Positions 32,606 through 44,674 of a DNA stretch of 64,000 bases are shown piece by piece. Below the pieces are notes generated by a model, which was not told the origin of the DNA, ran no database searches, and saw nothing but the letters and a program-made list of their open reading frames with translations. Source of the stretch: Ceratopteris richardii (lineage: Eukaryota > Streptophyta > Polypodiopsida > Polypodiales > Pteridaceae). The stretch covers positions 107,881,245-107,945,244 of the forward strand of contig CM035428.1 of the NCBI GenBank assembly GCA_020310875.1. The letters run 5' to 3'. Position numbers and translations under genes: made by a program. Position 1 is the first letter of the stretch. Each line of letters opens with the position of its first letter.

Positions 32606-34299
32606 CTTAATAGTGTTGAAACAGATACATTACTCCATCCAAAACGATTTTGAAGATTGAGAATAAGTAAGCTCGCACTTAGTCGTGTCAAACGACTTCC
32701 TTCATATACATGCTTTAGACATTCCTCTCAAAGATATTTCTCATTTTTAGAAATATCAATGCTCTCACTATCATTTTGATACCAATCCTCAATAAAATCT
32801 GCCATGCCATCATCTTCATCATTGTCACACAAATCTTGTACTTTATCGTCTTTTGAATATAGATCTTTCAACTTTGTATATTGCATAGGATTAGTTTTGC
32901 GTAGCCTCCTCATGGAAGCTTCTGATAAATGAGGTCTTACTTGTAATTGTGAATGTTGTGGACAAATATCATCAATATCATACGTTGGAATCTACACATA
33001 TAAATAAAACTCATTAGTATTCCATAAATGAATAAAAGTAAACTTTAAATATAAAATTAAGTATATAACTTATTAAATATGGATAGAAAATTTTTATTCT
33101 CTCTAGCTAAAAGGTGCTCTTGGAGGTCTACGCCATCCATAATTCACTAATAGTTCATCACCAGCATGTAATGTAGTAATAGCATTGACAACTATGTATC
33201 TTGATACATCTTTACTCATGTATGGTGATTCATGACTATTTTCACGCTCCTCAAATGTGCAATTAGTCCTTGAACTATTATGTAACCCTCGACTACTATT
33301 TATTAAACCTGCTATATTTCCATGTGTGTAAGGTCTTCCATCAATATATAATCTTTCATTTTCTGCATGTAAAATCCTTCTACTAGTAAGGGATGCTGCG
33401 TTCAAGCATATTCCATAAGTACTCATGCTTTGAACATAACGTGAAAGTCGATGCCAATCTCCCCATCCATATATAGGACCACAAAATGACATAAGAGTGA
33501 CTTCAGAGTTCGGAGGCACATACAAATCCTCTACAATAAAGAGACCACGACTAGCATTAGTAATAGTGGATGGAGCAATCATATAGCAATTACCCCAAAA
33601 GTTGAAAACCTCTCCATCTAAAGGAAGTGGTCCTCTATTACATCCTCCATATCTTCTTCTATCATATGTTTATACTAAAGAACGATCACGAGCTGGCAAT
33701 GGATAATCTCCAGCCGTTTCATTCCCTAAACCAGGAGGTAGAGCATTTCTAGAAACCTCTGCTTGTAATTGATGAACAGCAAGTCCATGACGTGTACGAG
33801 GTATATTAACATTATCAGAAAAATCATCATCATCATCATCGAGTAAGTATTCCTGTATATCAACAATAATTTGATTTTATATATGATTTTTAAATAAAAG
33901 AATGACATTAATATATATAGAAAATACATACCCAAGCATTATCACGTTGACTAGGTGATGGTGCACGCTCAAAAGTACCATACTCTTCCTCATGTTCAAT
34001 ACATTCCAATCGTGGTCTTCGATACGTGCCATAACAAGAGTTACACCAACATATAATATGCTCTTCATAGTAAAATTCATCATAATTCCTATCGGAGGAC
34101 ACATGTGAAGTCGTTGCATGGGTAGGAGGTGGTGGAGTACCCTCTGATTGATCAGAATCTGCACATAATAAGAAACAAAAAAAAATATAAGTTATGTATC
34201 CATCAAATATATTTAAAATTAAATATTTGATATACTTACAGTATAAAGTCATTGCACGATGAGGAGACGGTGGTGGAGTTCCATCTGATTGATCAGAAT
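32606..34299 (-). pseudogene. CACTA transposase TNPD, N-terminal exons including a SET-like domain
   Basis: Minus-strand exons 34299-34240, 34158-33932, 33852-33103 and 32991-32606. The first two share the repeated unit SDQS(D/E)GTPPPP and splice in phase. Exon 2 has YEEHIICWCNSCYGTYRRPR and EEEYGTFERAP. Exon 3 begins with an Asp run and contains a SET-like domain (33103-33600). The last exon ends with RLTRLSASLLILNLQNRFGW, which matches the normal tnp2 N-terminal region, so SET and transposase read as one gene. The next exon is the inverted one at 25346. TAA near 33675 and TGA near 32731 break it. The donor of exon 3 is unclear. Confidence 0.7.
33103..33600 (-). pseudogene. SET-like domain in the transposase N-terminus
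   Basis: The minus strand reads NASRGLFIVEDLYVPPNSEV (SET N-terminal R-G-L-F strand), ERLYIDGRPYTHGNIAGLIN, SSRGLHNSSRTNCTFEE and YIVVNAITTLHAGDELLVNY followed by GW. This is the order of SET-domain motifs: GLFA, GN..xxIN, N-C, V-A-x-x-x-I-x-x-G-(E/D)-E-L-L-x-x-Y. In active lysine methyltransferases the third motif is N-H-S-C; here it is N-S-S-R, so methyltransferase activity is doubtful. The domain runs about 150 residues without an internal stop. I do not know a described tnp2 family with this domain. Assignment rests on motif reading by eye. Confidence 0.6.
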
Positions 34300-34319
34300 C
34301 TACAAATAATGGTATTTGA

Positions 34320-34660
34320 TATTAATAATCTGATTATCTACATACACAAAAAATTCACATATACATATTTACACATACACACATATTCACATATACACAT
34401 TTACACATACACACATATTCACATATACACAACTACACATTATTGTGGGATAAATGCATGTATTTCGTATGAATGAGTGTATATGCATGCATGTGTGTGT
34501 ACGTATATATGTGGATATGTATATGTGTGTTTATGTTATATGTATGTATATGTGTATATGTATACATATATGTATGCGTATATGTTTGCATGTATATGTG
34601 TATGTGGGTATGTGTATGTGTATGTGTGTGTATATATGCGTATGTATTCTGATTTTTTTT
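34320..34660. repeat. CA-type then TG-type microsatellite pair
   Basis: 34330-34440 is CACATATACA-type on the plus strand and 34450-34650 is GTATATGTG-type, a switch of strand bias within 20 bp. It ends just before the acceptor of TNPA exon 4. Confidence 0.9.
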
Positions 34661-35409
34661 TCTGTTTGAGATTAAATTAACAGGAGATATTGTATGGTCG
34701 AAAAAAATAAGAGGCGAGCTAACATACCACCTGAGACGTGGCAGTTTTTTCGTAGATAGCTACATCTTCAGGAGTCATTTCCTCAGCAGAAGGTACACAA
34801 ACTAATAGTTTTTATTTATAATTTTTATATATTTTAGTAATTTTTTACATTTAATTTATGTATTTTTTTCTTGAATAAACAGGCTGCTGCAAAGAAGAGA
34901 GTGGAGTCGGGCCACACATCGCACCTAGGCCAAATGGGCCATAATGGTTTTGTAGCTACGTTTGTAAGTATATGTGTTATTGTGAGTATATTTTTTATTT
35001 TAGTTAAAATGCAAGCAACTAATGTTTTTTATTTGTTTCATTGCAGCGGAAGGATTATGGCCGATATCCTACGAAACATGAGATCAAGTATGCTACACAT
35101 TTTGGATATCGGCATTTGGGCAAGTATATGCAAGATCATCCTGATGCCTTTGTGAGTATTTGTAAATTTTATATAATTATTTTGTTTTTATGAATGGTTT
35201 AATTATTTTATTTATTTATGTTTGTTATATGTAATACAGGAGTATTATGGAGAGACAAATATGGATGAGGTGGAGAGATAGACACAGGAGGGACGATCTC
35301 GATTGCCACAGGGCGATCATGACGAAGAGGATGAGGAAGATCAGGATGATCATGATATTGCCGATGATGATGATGATTAGGATTTTAGTTGATTATGACA
35401 TTGGATTAT

Positions 35410-35476
35410 ATGTATTTACATTGATATATATATATATATATATATATTTATTTATTTATTTATTTATTTATTTATT
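35410..35476. repeat. (TA)n followed by (TTTA)n microsatellite
   Basis: TATATA run to about 35446, then TTTATTTA units. It immediately follows the TNPA stop codon. Confidence 0.93.
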
Positions 35477-35584
35477 TTATCTATATATTTTTCATTTCAA
35501 TTATGTTTTGAATTGTGTGTATGGTATTAAGTAATGAAGAGTTTTGTTCTATTGATTGTTATTATTGTTTATATTAAGCATGTG

Positions 35585-36437
<853 letters not shown>

Positions 36438-36779
36438 GTATATGTATATGCATGTGTATATGTATGAAACATGCATGTGTATGTGGATGCATTTCCATTT
36501 GCATCCATGTGCATGCATGTGAATGTGCATGCATGTGGATGTGCATATACATGTATTTGCATATATGTTAATGTATATATATATATATATATATATATAT
36601 GCAATAATGCATGCATGTAAGTCTTTTTATGTGGTTGTAGGAATGTTTTTGCATATGCATGTGTATATGTGTGTATGTCTAAGTGTATGTGCACATGTAT
36701 CTGTGTGTATATATGTGTGTGTATGTGCATGTGTATATGTGTGAAAGTGCATCTTCGTCATGTATAAGTGTGTAAGTGC

Positions 36780-37060
36780 ATATCAATAAGTGTGAGTATG
36801 CTATGTAATGAAAATAACACAATTCAAATGATATGCAAAGAATAGAAATTGTACTTACAATTGTTAGCCATACTTTTTGCTTGGTTAGCTTCTTGAATAA
36901 CCTGCAATAAAGAGAGAAAGAAGAGAGAGAGAGAGAGAGAATTCAAAGAGAGAAAGATGTAGAAAGAGAGAAACAGAGACAGAGGGAGACAGTAAGAGAG
37001 AGCTTAGGCAAAACAACAATTCTGCATATACTTGCTTCAGCTCGTAAGCCCAGCGCAATT
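36780..37060. other. Spacer with GA-rich tract in the right arm
   Basis: 36905-36995 is GAGA-rich, a counterpart of the left-arm (GA)n. No coding sequence recognised. Confidence 0.5.
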
Positions 37061-37068
37061 GCGAACGT

Positions 37069-37120
37069 TGGAGAGCTCTTCGATCGGATGCGTGAAAATG
37101 CCGATCGAAGAGCGTCCAAC
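37069..37120. repeat. Near-perfect hairpin in the right sub-terminal region
   Basis: GCTCTTCGATCGG (37075-37087) is exactly complementary to CCGATCGAAGAGC (37101-37113), with a 13-base loop. The arms extend to about 20 bp (GTTGGA... and ...TCCAAC) with a one-base offset. Confidence 0.9.
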
Positions 37121-37421
37121 ATTTTAATTTTTGTCCGTCAACAGACTGTCGTGTAAGCGATGCTGTTCATCGTCGCATAAGCAACATTTTTTAGCGTCGC
37201 TTATGCGACGGTAATGATTGTCGCCTATGCGACACAAAAAAGCGTCACTTATGCGATGCTATTAAATAGCGTCATGTTAACGATGCTATATGGGAGCGTC
37301 GCCGTCCCGTCGCGCCACAAGTCGCAAAAATCGTCGTTTTCTCCGTCGTTTAATCGACGGTCGACGTGCAATGCTAATTACGACGCATGTTGCAATTTTA
37401 TAGCGACGAAATTCTGTCGCC
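37121..37421 (+). repeat. Right sub-terminal repeats (GCGACG/CGTCGC units)
   Basis: Multiple copies of (T)CGTCGCATAAGC and AGCGTCGCTTATGCGACG-type units, the same motifs as at 15646-15840. Likely TNPA-binding region by analogy with En/Spm. Confidence 0.8.
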
Positions 37422-37426
37422 TTAAC

Positions 37427-37456
37427 CGTCGCTATACGCCCGTATTCCTTGTAGTG
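37427..37456 (-). repeat. Right terminal inverted repeat of the CACTA element
   Basis: The reverse complement reads CACTACAAGGAATACGGG, then CGTATAGCGACG. Followed by TSD AAT (37457-37459) and the resumed copia B sequence. Confidence 0.93.
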
Positions 37457-37459
37457 AAT

Positions 37460-39171
37460 GCAGATTTACATGCACTTGTTGATGAGAGGATTGTTATAGA
37501 GGAGTCAAAAACTATGCCAAAATGTCTGTTGTAGACTTTGCGAGATAGCAAACTAAATGCACCTTTGTCATATCATACTAGTTCAGGCTCTCATAGTGCT
37601 TCTTTTGCATCAGATTGCTATGATATGGTTGCCTCTAGTCTTTGTGATGAGAATGAGCTTGTTTTGTTTGATGAAGCACAAAATTTAGAAAATCGGATGG
37701 CTTCTATGCAATCAGAATATGATGCTATTATGAAGAATGGTACCAGTCTGTATGTGATTTGCCTCCTTGCAAGAAGGCCATTGGCACTAAGTGGGTATAG
37801 AAGTTGAAGCGTAAGCCTGATGGAATAGTTGATATGTATAAGGGTAGGCTTGTTGCAAAAGGTTATGCTTAAGAAAGAGGCATTGATTTTGATGAGACCT
37901 TTGCTCCCACATGCCAAAATACTACTATTCATAGAATTTGTGCACTTGAAGCTCATCATGGTTGGAATGTACATCAGTTGGACATTAAAATTGCATTTTT
38001 GAATGGTGGCTTATATGAAGAAGTGTATGTTTTTTAGCCCCGTGGTTTTGTCGAGAAAGCACATGAAAAAAAAGTGTGCATGTTGAAAAAGGCATTATAT
38101 GGTTTGAAGCAAGTGCTTGGTATGAAAAGATACATGCCTACTTGATTGCACATGGTTTTGAAAACATTCCAACTAAGAGCAACTTATATGTTAAGTGTGC
38201 AAATGCGCTTGTTATCATTGTTGTCTATGTTGATGACATGTTGCTCATTGGTCCTGATGAGAAGCATATTGTTGATTTTAATGCTGATTTGCATGCCTCA
38301 TTTGAGATGCCAGATTCGGGGCATTTGCATCACTATTTGGGCATTCACTTTATGCAAGTTTGATGGTGGAATAGCTTTGTATCAAACAAAATATATTGAC
38401 ACATTGGTGCATCATTTTGGCCTTGAAGTGTGCAAACCTATTGCCACTGCTATGGAAATCGATTTACGATTGAGTCTTCGTGATGTTGGAGATGCATTTG
38501 ATGATGTTCTCTATTAGCAGGCTATTGGATGCTTGATTTACTTACGTATAACTCGACTTCATATTCAGTTTGTTGTCTCACTGATGAGCAGGTTTATGCA
38601 TTGACTAGGTGTCAAGCATTGGAAGGTAGTTAGCACATCTTTTGCTACTTGAGTGGTACATGGCTAATTGGATTGTTTTATCCCAAGGGGGAATCACTAC
38701 CACTAGATTTACATGTGTTTTGTGATTTTGATTGGGTTGGTTTCTATGAAACTCGTGTGTCCACCAATGGTTTTTGCTTCATGCTAGGTAGCTCATGCAT
38801 ATCTTGGTTGAGAAAAAAGTAGCCTATTGTGGCCACTTCTAGTTGTGAGGCTAAGTATAGGGTAGATTTCACAGCGATTGTTGAGTGTGTGTGGCTTAGA
38901 TGCCTTATGGCTGATTTGGGTGTTGGACAATCTATTGCTGCCACCATCTTTAGTGATAGCCAGAGCACATTGGCGATTGTGAGGAAACCTTTGTTCCATG
39001 CTCACACTAAGCACATTGAGGTGCACTATCATTATGTCAAGGAGAGGTTCTCTGCTGGAGGCATATGTGCCCACACAAGAGAACATTGCACACCTTTTCA
39101 CAAAGGCCCTCCCGAGGGAGAAGTTTGAAGCTTTTTGCAAAGCTTTGGGCTTACTTCGTTTTGCGGATTGA
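37460..39171 (+). pseudogene. copia B RT and RNase H
   Basis: The continuation of copia B beyond the CACTA insertion: the linker (ADLHALVDERIVIEESKTMP), then RT (NRMASMQSEYDAIMKNGT, VVYVDDMLLIGPDEKH near 38225, an intact YVDD) and RNase H (HAHTKHIEVHYHYVKERFSA), ending with TGA near 39169. It has frameshifts near 37740, 38110, 38360, 38630 and 39060 and several stops (37533, 37797, 37870, 38035, 38515). The visibly heavier damage than in D fits an older insertion. Confidence 0.85.
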
Positions 39172-39241
39172 TACCACATAGCTTCACACTTCCTTATACA
39201 TGAGTGCCAACTCCCTGTTCACCGCATCATTCCTAGGGGGT

Positions 39242-39472
39242 TGTTGATATATTTCGGTAGTGATGTGTATGAACACACTAGGACCGTGAGGGCATTTTTT
39301 TTTCCTCTTTAGGAGGTTTTTTCCCCTCAGCGTGTATATATGCCTATAACACTAATGGGTCACTTATCTTTGTACATTCTCTTGGTAATCCATTACATAT
39401 TGTGTGTTGTGCTTCGAGTCCTTCTTCTTCCTTGTGTTGTTTGTGTGCTTCCGTAGACCTCAAACTCCAACA
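39242..39472 (+). repeat. 3' LTR of copia B
   Basis: 231 bp, TGTTGATATATTTCGG...CCAACA, followed by TSD GTTTC (39473-39477). Confidence 0.92.
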
Positions 39473-39477
39473 GTTTC

Positions 39478-40335
39478 CAAGCAAATAGTCAAGTGTTAAG
39501 TGCTTGAAAAAAAAAAACATGAGGCCACACCAGAAGACCAGTAGGAATGCATCACTAATAATTTAAACAATCTATCATAAATCCATCCATGCTCATCATT
39601 ATATCCAAATATTTTTTTAATCACATAGAAAAAAACATTTCTCCTATATTTCTCTCATACATTGCACCTTTCTTACGAACTTTTGATGTGATTTTCTAAG
39701 GATGTGTGTTTGAAACTAGTATTGTGGAATGATTTCACATAATGGCCATGGAATTTTGTTCATCAGGAAAAACAAGTCTTATCATGGTGGTGATACCTCC
39801 ATGAGTTGCTTCATTTCTTCAACAACTTCATATTGTATGAGACACGTAGATCCATAGTTTGGATGATAGGAAACTCTTGGAGTTTTATTTTATGAGAATA
39901 AGTGAATATAGAGTATTTAATTTTCCCTATGCAACACACTACTTGAAATAAGTTTTTCATTAGTGATGATTTGTCTTTGTTATTAGACTTCATTGGTTGA
40001 TTATTTTTGCTTACTTTGATGATTTTACTTATAGGATTTGGGTATCATCTTATTATCTAAGAACTTCTTCAATTAGTTATTGAACAAGTCTATGGAAGAT
40101 CCATAGGTGGCTCACATTTTTTATGAGAATATTACTATTTACTTCTTAAGTTGAGTAAACAATTTCCCTTTCTTAATATTTATCATTGTTGCAATTATAA
40201 TTTGCTGGAGACTAGGGTAAGTTTCTAAGGTCTCTTTGGCCAGCAAGTTGCCACAACTAGTGGTCGAGGTCTAGGCAATGAGGGTTTTGAGGTTATTCAG
40301 AGAACTTTTGATGTAAACATAAGGGGGCATGGGTC
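39478..40335. other. No recognised feature
   Basis: AT-rich sequence between copia B and copia D. No frame, repeat or RNA gene recognised. Confidence 0.4.
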
Positions 40336-40340
40336 AAAGG

Positions 40341-40570
40341 TGTTGATATATTTAGGTAGTGATGTGTTTTAACACTCTAGGAGCGCCGGGGCACTTTTTT
40401 CCCTCTTTAGGAGGTATTTTTTCCCTAGCTTGTATATACGCCTATTTCCCTAATGGGCTACTTATCTTTGTACATTCTCTAGTAATACATTCAGTATTGT
40501 GTGTTGTGCTCCAAGCTTCTTCTCCTTCCTTGTGCTGTTCGCGTGCTTCCGCAGACATCCAACTCCAACA
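40341..40570 (+). repeat. 5' LTR of copia D
   Basis: 230 bp, TGTTGATATATTTAGG...CCAACA, immediately followed by AT and the primer site. Confidence 0.95.
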
Positions 40571-40925
40571 ATTGGTATCAGAGCAGGTCATCGCTTCATC
40601 TAGGGCATCTTCGACACTCCTCCGGTTGCAGTCTCAAACTCGCACGAATTTTGGTGAGCATGCTCAGTGTGTTTTCAAGATCAAAACCGCTTCGCTTTCT
40701 GGTGCTGAAATCGCGATCTGAGCTCGTTTCGGCCTCCGAAAGCACTATCGCAGTGCTTGTGCAAGCTATTTCATCTTCTTGTACCAAAGATATATACCAG
40801 TTTCTGTTCGCTAGTATAAGCGTCTCGAAGTCTGTTACAGGTCTAGCAGAATTCGTTTGGGCAGTTCTGTTCAACTTTTTGAGATAGAGTCAATTTTCTG
40901 CATCAAGGTATTTTATTCACTGGCC

Positions 40926-42541
40926 ATGGCTGAAAGCAGTGATGTATTCCGTATGTTGGCTGTTGAGGATAAGTTGGATGGTAGCAACTACCCGTTATGG
41001 GCTCATATGATGCGACATGTGTTGGTTGCAAAAGGATTGTGCAACATTGTCTAAGGTGTCGAAAAACGTCCTATCACACCTGCAACTGTTACAACTGCAG
41101 GTACTGAAGCTGATGCAAAAGGTGTCGAAGATGATGATATTTTGCATATTCCTGTTCGTGCTGCGGTTTCTGCTACACCTACTGCAGAGAAGATTTGTTG
41201 GGATGGCAGAGATGCCCAAGCACATGCATTGATAGCTTTGTCTCTCAAACTCGCCATTATTCCTCACATTCCCTCTTGCAGAACAGCTAAGGATGCTTGG
41301 GATACACTTACCACATTGTACCAAGCTAGGAATGAGGCTCGTGTTGCTTACCTCCGAAAACAATTGGAGAGTGAGCACATGAATGAAGGTGGTTCTATGG
41401 ACAATTTCCTAACGAAGATCAAAGACTTGAAGGAACAATTGATTTTTGCTGATGAGGTTATACCAGATAGTTCACTTGTGCAGACCGTTCTGAATGGTCT
41501 TCCTGATTCATATCAGAGTTTTGCTTCTACTCTTCCTTGATGATGAAAGGCAATCAGAATGCCTTATCATTTGAGGAGTTAGTCTCTGTTCTGTTGCAAG
41601 AAGATCAGTCCAGGCAGAACAGGTCCATTATGTGAGTTGCAAATCAAGATTTCCTGGCTAATCAGAAGGGCAAAGGAAAATGGATCTCTTCAACTAGTAA
41701 GCAAAAATCTGCAAATTCTGCACATTTGAAGAACCAAGACAAAGATGAGAAAAAATAAAAAAAGCAGAAGTTGTTTTGTAAGTACTGTAAAGGGAATGAT
41801 CATACCATAAAATACTGTCCAAAACTGGTTGCAAAAGAGGCAAAGAAGAAAGAGGTTGGAATGGTTGTTGCAGAAGCCTCTACACCAAAAACAAAGTCTG
41901 TTAACCTTGTGCAGGAAGAAGAATGGGCATTTACTACTGTCTACAGTTTTGGCCCATCTTCTCATGAGCAGTGCATGTCTGCAATAGACTCAGATGTTTG
42001 GTATTTTGACAGTGGGGCGACCAAACATATTACCTCGCATCGCAGTTTCTTCTCTTCACTCGAGTCTGCCCCTACAAGGAATACTGTTAGATGCGCCAAC
42101 AACTCCTCTTATCCTGTTATGGGAGTTGGTGAGATCATTTTGACTACTGCTGATGGTAGTTCTTTCACTTTGTCAGATGCTTTATTTGTGCCAGGGATCA
42201 AGAAGAACCTGTTATCAGTTTCTGCATTAGCCAAGATTGGCTTGGTTGTGAAATTTGTTGATGACAGGTGTACAGTTCATGATCTTTCAAATGGCGATGT
42301 GATTATTGATTCTGTCATTTTATGTCGTGGGCTGTATAAGCTCATAGACTATGAAAGATCAGTAAATGATTTGGCATGTGCAGTAAATGATTCTCAGGCT
42401 ATGTCAGATGCAAAGCTTTGGCATGCACGCTTTGGTCATCTGAATTTTGCTAGTTTGCTATGCCTGCAGAAATCTGAAATGGTGTCCTCTTTGCCCAAAC
42501 TTGAGACACCTGGAAAACATGTTTGTGAAGGCTGTATTTTG
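40926..42541 (+). pseudogene. copia D gag-protease
   Basis: ATG 40926 (MAESSDVFRMLAVEDKLDGS). Gag reads EDKLDGSNYPLWAHMMRH, SCRTAKDAWDTLTTLYQAR and LVQTVLNGLPDSYQSFA. The CCHC knuckle is CKYCKGNDHTIKYC (near 41780) and the protease is VWYFDSGATKHITSHRSFFS (near 42000, D-S-G-A intact). The GAG-pre-integrase block LWHARFGHLNFASLLCLQ follows. Stops: TAA at 41052-41054 (gag codon 43), TGA near 41538, TGA at 41632-41634, TAA near 41757 and TAA at 42545-42547. A mature Gag could not be made without suppression of the early stop. Confidence 0.88.
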
Positions 42542-42547
42542 GGCTAA

Positions 42548-44002
42548 ATGCAGCGTTCGTCCTTTCCAAAAGATGGTTCAGTTCGGGCTACTCAAAAATT
42601 GAAGCTTATACATAGTGATGTTTGTCGTCCTATGCAGACACCTTCTTTTGGGAATTATCTTTACTTCATGACTTTCATCGATGATTTTTCGAGGCATGCA
42701 TGGGTATATCCATTGAAGGCAAAGTCTGAAGTGTTCTTGTGCTTCAAATAGTTTTTGGTTTTGGTTGAAAATCTTTCAGCATGTAAAATGGGCACCCTCC
42801 GTTCTGATCAAGGAGGGGAATATATGTCTTTTGATTTTAATGCATTTCTGGCTGAGCGTGGAATAAAACACCAATGTACAGTGCCGTATACACCTCAACA
42901 GAATGGAGTTGCTGAACGAAAGAATAGGTCACTCATGGAGATGGCGAGGTGTATGGTCAAGAGTCACGCTTTACCACATAGTTTCTGGCCTGAGGCTATC
43001 ATGTGTGTAGCATATGTACTCAACAGGTGTCCCACTAAAGCGCTGATGTCTATCACTCCATATGAGGCTTGACATGACCGCAAGCCATTTGTTGCTCATC
43101 TTCGTGTTTTTGGTTGTTTGGCATATGCATTAGTGCCTGAACAACATCGTAGAAAATTAGATGATAAAGCAGTAAAACATATTTTTCTTGGGTACAATTC
43201 TGAAAGTAAAGGCTATCGTCTGTATCATCCACAGACTAAATGCATTCTGGTTAGCCGTGATGTTGTTTTTGTTGAGGATGTTATTCATCCATTGCTTTCA
43301 TGTACTAAGGAGACATCTGTTAGCTCCAAAGACATGTATGATACTTTCCTGCCTCTTTTTACAGGTGGACAGTCTAGTGCTAGTCCTAATGAGGCAACTT
43401 CTCAGCCTTTGCAGGTTTCATGTGATGGTGCAGATCATTCCATTTCTGATGTAGATTTACATGATGCACTTATTGATGAGAGAGCTGATATTGAGCAGGC
43501 AAGAACTATGCCAAAATGGTTCGTGGAGACCTTGCGTGATAGCAAATTAGATGCACCTCTATCATATCGTACTCGATCAGGCTCTCATAATGCCTCTTTT
43601 TCATCAGATTGCTATGTTATGGCTGCATCTAATCTATGTGATGAGACTGAGCCTCTTTCGTTTGATGAAGCAAAGAATTCAGAAAATTGGATGGCTGCTA
43701 TGCAATTTGAATATGATGCAATAATGAAGAATGGTACTTGGTCTTTATGTGACTTGCCTCCTGGCAAGATGGCCATTGGCACTAAATGGGTATACAAGCT
43801 GAAGCGTAAACCTGATGGTACAGTTGACAAGTATAAGGCTAGGCTTGTTGCAAAGGGTCATGCACAAGGAAGAGGCATTGATTTTGATGAGACCTTTGCA
43901 CCTACATGCCATATGACTGCTATTCGGAGCATCTGTGCACTTGCAGCCCATCATGGTTGGAATGTACATCAGTTGGACATTAAAAACTACATTTTTGAAT
44001 GA
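42548..44002 (+). pseudogene. copia D integrase and RT N-terminal part
   Basis: Integrase core: LIHSDVCRPMQTPSFGNYLY (first Asp), LRSDQGGEYMSFDF (second Asp) and NGVAERKNRSLMEMARCM (catalytic Glu), all three present. The linker is HIFLGYNSESKGYRLYHPQT. RT begins NWMAAMQFEYDAIMKNGTWS and runs to LDIKNYIFE, where a one-base insertion at about 43985 shifts the frame. Stops at 42749 (TAG) and 43071 (TGA) split the integrase. Despite these, the catalytic residues are unchanged, suggesting a moderately recent origin. Confidence 0.88.
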
Positions 44003-44600
44003 TGACTTGCATGAAGAAGTGTATGTTTTTCAGCCCCGTGGCTTTGTGCAGAAAGGGCATGAAAACCAGGTGTGCAGGTTAAAGAAGGCATTATGTGGTT
44101 TAAAGCAAGCACCACGTGCTTGGTATGAGAAGATACATGCCTATGTGATTGCACATGGTTTTGAGAACAATCCAACTGAAAGCACCTTATATGTTAAGCG
44201 TGCTAATGATGTGCTTCTGATCATTGTTGTCTATGTTGACGACATGCTGCTCACTGGTCCTATTGAGAAGCATATTGCTGATTTTAAGGCTGAATTGCAT
44301 GCTTCATTTGAGATGTCTGATTTGGGGCATTTGCATCATTATTTGGGCATTCAATTTATGCACGTTGATGGTGGAATGGCTTTGTGTCAAACGAAATATA
44401 TTGACGCATTACTTCATGCTCGCACTAAGCACATTGAGGTGCATTATCATTATATCAGGGAGAGGTTCTCTGCTGGGGAGATCAACTTGGCATATGTGGC
44501 CACAGAGGAGAACATTGCAGACCTTTTCATGAAGGCTCTACCTAGGGAGAAGTTTGAAGCTTTTCGCAAAGCTTTGGGCCTACTTCCTTTTGTGGAGTGA
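43935..44600 (+). pseudogene. copia D RT fused to the RNase H tail by deletion
   Basis: From EEVYVFQPRGFVQKGHENQV through the intact catalytic VVYVDDMLLTGPIEKH (near 44230) to TKYIDALL. It then jumps directly to HARTKHIEVHYHYIRERFSA, the C-terminal end of RNase H, ending LLPFVE and TGA at 44600. By comparison with copia A about 600 bp (RT thumb and most of RNase H) are missing, and the join keeps the frame. No RNase H active site remains. Confidence 0.9.
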
Positions 44601-44674
44601 TTTCCACATAGCTTGGCACTTCCTTATACATGAGTGCCAACTACTTGTTCACCGCATCACTCCCAGGGTGGATT

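Larger units (their letters stand above)
21941..34683 (+). other. 12.7-kb intron 3 of the TNPA-like gene, housing the antisense transposase gene
   Basis: The donor is CG|GTATGC at 21941 and the acceptor AACAG|GAG ends at 34683; codon phase continues exactly across them. Everything between is minus-strand TNPD exons, nested LTR elements and microsatellite. Whether it was ever spliced at this length is not shown by sequence alone. Confidence 0.6.
21254..35380 (+). pseudogene. TNPA-like CACTA accessory gene (Ptta/En/Spm type), seven exons
   Basis: Exons: 21254-21465, 21545-21740, 21816-21940, 34684-34792, 34883-34963, 35047-35151, 35240-35380. Every junction has GT...AG and the reading phase is kept at each, including across the 12.7-kb third intron (CG|G). 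Total is about 322 codons. Exon 1 reads MDPSRERKAKLTLIKSFMR; exons 5-7 carry the plant-transposase (Ptta/En/Spm) signature ESGHTSHLGQMGHNGF and DYGRYPTKHEIKYATH, and the C-terminus is Asp-rich (DDHDIADDDDD). TNPA proteins bind sub-terminal repeats and help excision. Two in-frame TAG codons (34757-34759 and 35279-35281) make this copy inactive. The start ATG is the first good one after an AG at 21245-21246; an upstream exon is possible. Confidence 0.75.
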
